A stretch of 7,934 bases of DNA from JBGZFC01 sp964346495 (GTDB lineage Bacteria; Bacteroidota; Bacteroidia; Bacteroidales; Dysgonomonadaceae): NCBI GenBank assembly GCA_964346495.1, contig CAYFUW010000092.1, positions 1-7,934 on the forward strand. Reading direction: 5' to 3'. The notes beneath the pieces are model-generated. The model was not told the origin of the DNA and did not search any database. It saw nothing but the letters and a program-made list of their open reading frames with translations. Position numbers and translations under genes: made by a program. Of this stretch, positions 6,801-7,934 are shown piece by piece; positions within the stretch are counted from its first letter, which is position 1; each line of letters opens with the position of its first letter.

Positions 6801-7805
6801 TTATAATAATCTTATACTTTTATATGGTTGATTCTTTTTAGCAAATAGCTCAAACGGGAACCGATACCTGAATGATATTTCGTGGCTCCCTTTACTTAAT
6901 TTTCCAATACCAGCCGTGTACAAATCGTATGCATATCCCAACTCAACGCCCTGTATCGATATGCCTGCTATAAATGAGTAACCGTCTTTGTTTCTCCAGG
7001 TGGCACCCAGCGAAAAGCGGTTGCCGTATGCAATAAGCAGAGTTGCCTGCACATTTGTAACATTTTTAAAGTCGGTTTGTACCCAAACCAACGGCTGTAC
7101 TTGAAATAACGTTCCCGGTACATTTATATTGCATCCGCCCGTAAAATAATATGTTCGCGGAATATGTGCCTTGGTTGAGTCACCCGCCACATGACTACCT
7201 TGTTCTATCTGTTGTGCAATGGTGTCGTTTACAGAATAGTATTCCGGCTCTAAAATGTGGCTCGCACTCGCACCCAGATATACATTTTTTGAAGTCCATG
7301 ATATTCCTCCACTTAAATCGAAAGCTTTTTTTGTTGTTGGGTTTACTAAAAGACTGCTCTGTCCGCCTCCTGTGGTTGAGTCGGGTAATTCTGTGTAGCT
7401 GTGCGGGTCGAAATTCAAATTGTACAATCCTGCCTGTACACCCACATTAACATATCCTTTCCACAATTTTTGTTTGTATGTATATTGTGCCGCATAGAGC
7501 ATATTGTGAATATTATTCTCCAGATTTTCGGTATAAACAACCAAGCCAATTCCGTGGCGTAGTCCGAAAAACTCTACCGGACTGTCGGCGGTAAACAAGA
7601 TACGAGTGGGTGCATTTTTAACATTTGCCCATTGAAGTTTGTAGATACCGGCAGCTTGAATTTTATCGGTTTCTCCCGCGAAAGAGGGATTGTAAAAAGA
7701 TCTGACTTTCCAGTGCTGACTAAACGGCAAGTCCCATTGAGCCTGCAATTGAATATTGCACAGCACCAAAAAACCTAGTAGAAACGATATCTTCCTTTTT
7801 TTCAT
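6801..7805 (-). CDS. porP: PorP/SprF-family type IX secretion outer-membrane protein
   Basis: First gene of the T9SS cluster, 334 residues, close to the usual size of about 300-340 for the family. Residues 1-22 look like a Sec signal peptide: a KKRK start, a hydrophobic core and a likely cut after LQA, before Q23. The mature N-terminus has the family hallmark of a DxxFSQ stretch followed by NPSFAG (about residues 38-43). The rest alternates short amphipathic strands rich in Tyr, Gly and Trp, as expected for an outer-membrane beta barrel, and ends near an FRYRFPF strand. Family knowledge: PorP/SprF proteins are needed for T9SS secretion and in several species bridge periplasmic partners to the outer membrane. 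The stop lies 17 bases before the porK start, so the two are probably co-transcribed. The ATG at 7803-7805 fits the signal peptide and lies about 45 bases downstream of a good -7 promoter box. Several paralogues may exist in one genome; position next to porK marks this one as the core PorP. Confidence 0.93.
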   Translation of the reverse strand: MKKRKISFLLGFLVLCNIQLQAQWDLPFSQHWKVRSFYNPSFAGETDKIQAAGIYKLQWANVKNAPTRILFTADSPVEFFGLRHGIGLVVYTENLENNIHNMLYAAQYTYKQKLWKGYVNVGVQAGLYNLNFDPHSYTELPDSTTGGGQSSLLVNPTTKKAFDLSGGISWTSKNVYLGASASHILEPEYYSVNDTIAQQIEQGSHVAGDSTKAHIPRTYYFTGGCNINVPGTLFQVQPLVWVQTDFKNVTNVQATLLIAYGNRFSLGATWRNKDGYSFIAGISIQGVELGYAYDLYTAGIGKLSKGSHEISFRYRFPFELFAKKNQPYKSIRLL

Positions 7806-7851
7806 TTGTAGATTAAAACTGATAATTGCGGAAAAAATTGTATTTATCGGG

Positions 7852-7859
7852 CAAAATTA
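7852..7859 (-). promoter_or_regulatory. Probable Bacteroidetes -7 promoter box for the por operon
   Basis: Read on the minus strand the bases are TAATTTTG, a full match to the Bacteroidetes sigma-ABfr -7 consensus TAnnTTTG. It lies about 47 bases before the porP ATG in an AT-rich leader, giving a predicted transcript start near 7845 and a leader of roughly 40 bases. No TTTG-type -33 element is visible at the usual spacing of 19-21 bases. That position falls at the edge of the 7-base repeat array. Confidence 0.5.
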
Positions 7860-7879
7860 TAAAAAATATCTGGATTTTT

Positions 7880-7934
7880 GTGTTACGTGTTCCGAGTTGC
7901 GGGTTGCGGGTTGCGAGTTTCGTGTTTCGTGTTG
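7880..7934 (+). repeat. Degenerate 7-base tandem repeat array, consensus GNGTTNC
   Basis: Eight consecutive 7-base units with no gaps: gtgttac (7880), gtgttcc (7887), gagttgc (7894), gggttgc (7901), gggttgc (7908), gagtttc (7915), gtgtttc (7922) and gtgttg, cut by the window end (7929). G1, G3, T4, T5 and C7 are fixed, while positions 2 and 6 vary. The array lies directly upstream of the predicted porP promoter and may continue beyond the window. Confidence 0.85.

Overview
The window carries one compact gene cluster, all on the minus strand, for the core of a type IX secretion system (T9SS). In transcription order it reads porP, porK/gldK, porL/gldL, porM/gldM, porN/gldN, followed after a 103-base gap by an HD-domain phosphohydrolase gene. 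The T9SS is confined to the Bacteroidetes lineage, and the window also has a Bacteroidetes-type -7 promoter box (TAnnTTTG) and AT-rich leaders without clear Shine-Dalgarno sequences. The long PorL-like form of the motor protein (312 residues, with a central linker) resembles Porphyromonas PorL more than the short Flavobacterium GldL. I therefore favour a member of the Bacteroidales, but I cannot name a genus.

Layout from right to left, as transcribed: 7880-7934 is a degenerate 7-base tandem repeat next to the likely operon promoter (7852-7859). 7805-6801 is PorP. 6783-5350 is lipoprotein PorK/GldK. 5333-4395 is inner-membrane motor subunit PorL/GldL. 4392-2836 is its partner PorM/GldM. 2820-1756 is PorN/GldN. 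Gaps between these five genes are only 2 to 17 bases, so they are very probably one transcript. An inverted repeat lies at 1684-1724, then the HD-domain protein at 1652-432. Bases 1-431 hold no gene. They are a mosaic of small hairpins, two further 7-base repeat runs and CGAAG-type repeats.

How the genes work together, from knowledge of the families: PorL and PorM form the proton-driven motor in the inner membrane, and PorM spans the periplasm. PorK and PorN form the large ring under the outer membrane. PorP is an outer-membrane beta-barrel protein of the PorP/SprF family that associates with the translocon side of the machine. The residues implicated in motor function are present in both motor proteins. 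The HD-domain protein looks like a housekeeping nucleotide phosphohydrolase with no evident role in secretion.

I found no previously undescribed protein system. The least explained content is the repeat-rich DNA flanking the cluster. The same 7-base repeat family occurs at both ends in opposite orientation. Within the genes, the most unusual points are a charged, low-complexity tail on PorN and the loss of the catalytic cysteines in the PorK sulfatase-modifying-factor fold.
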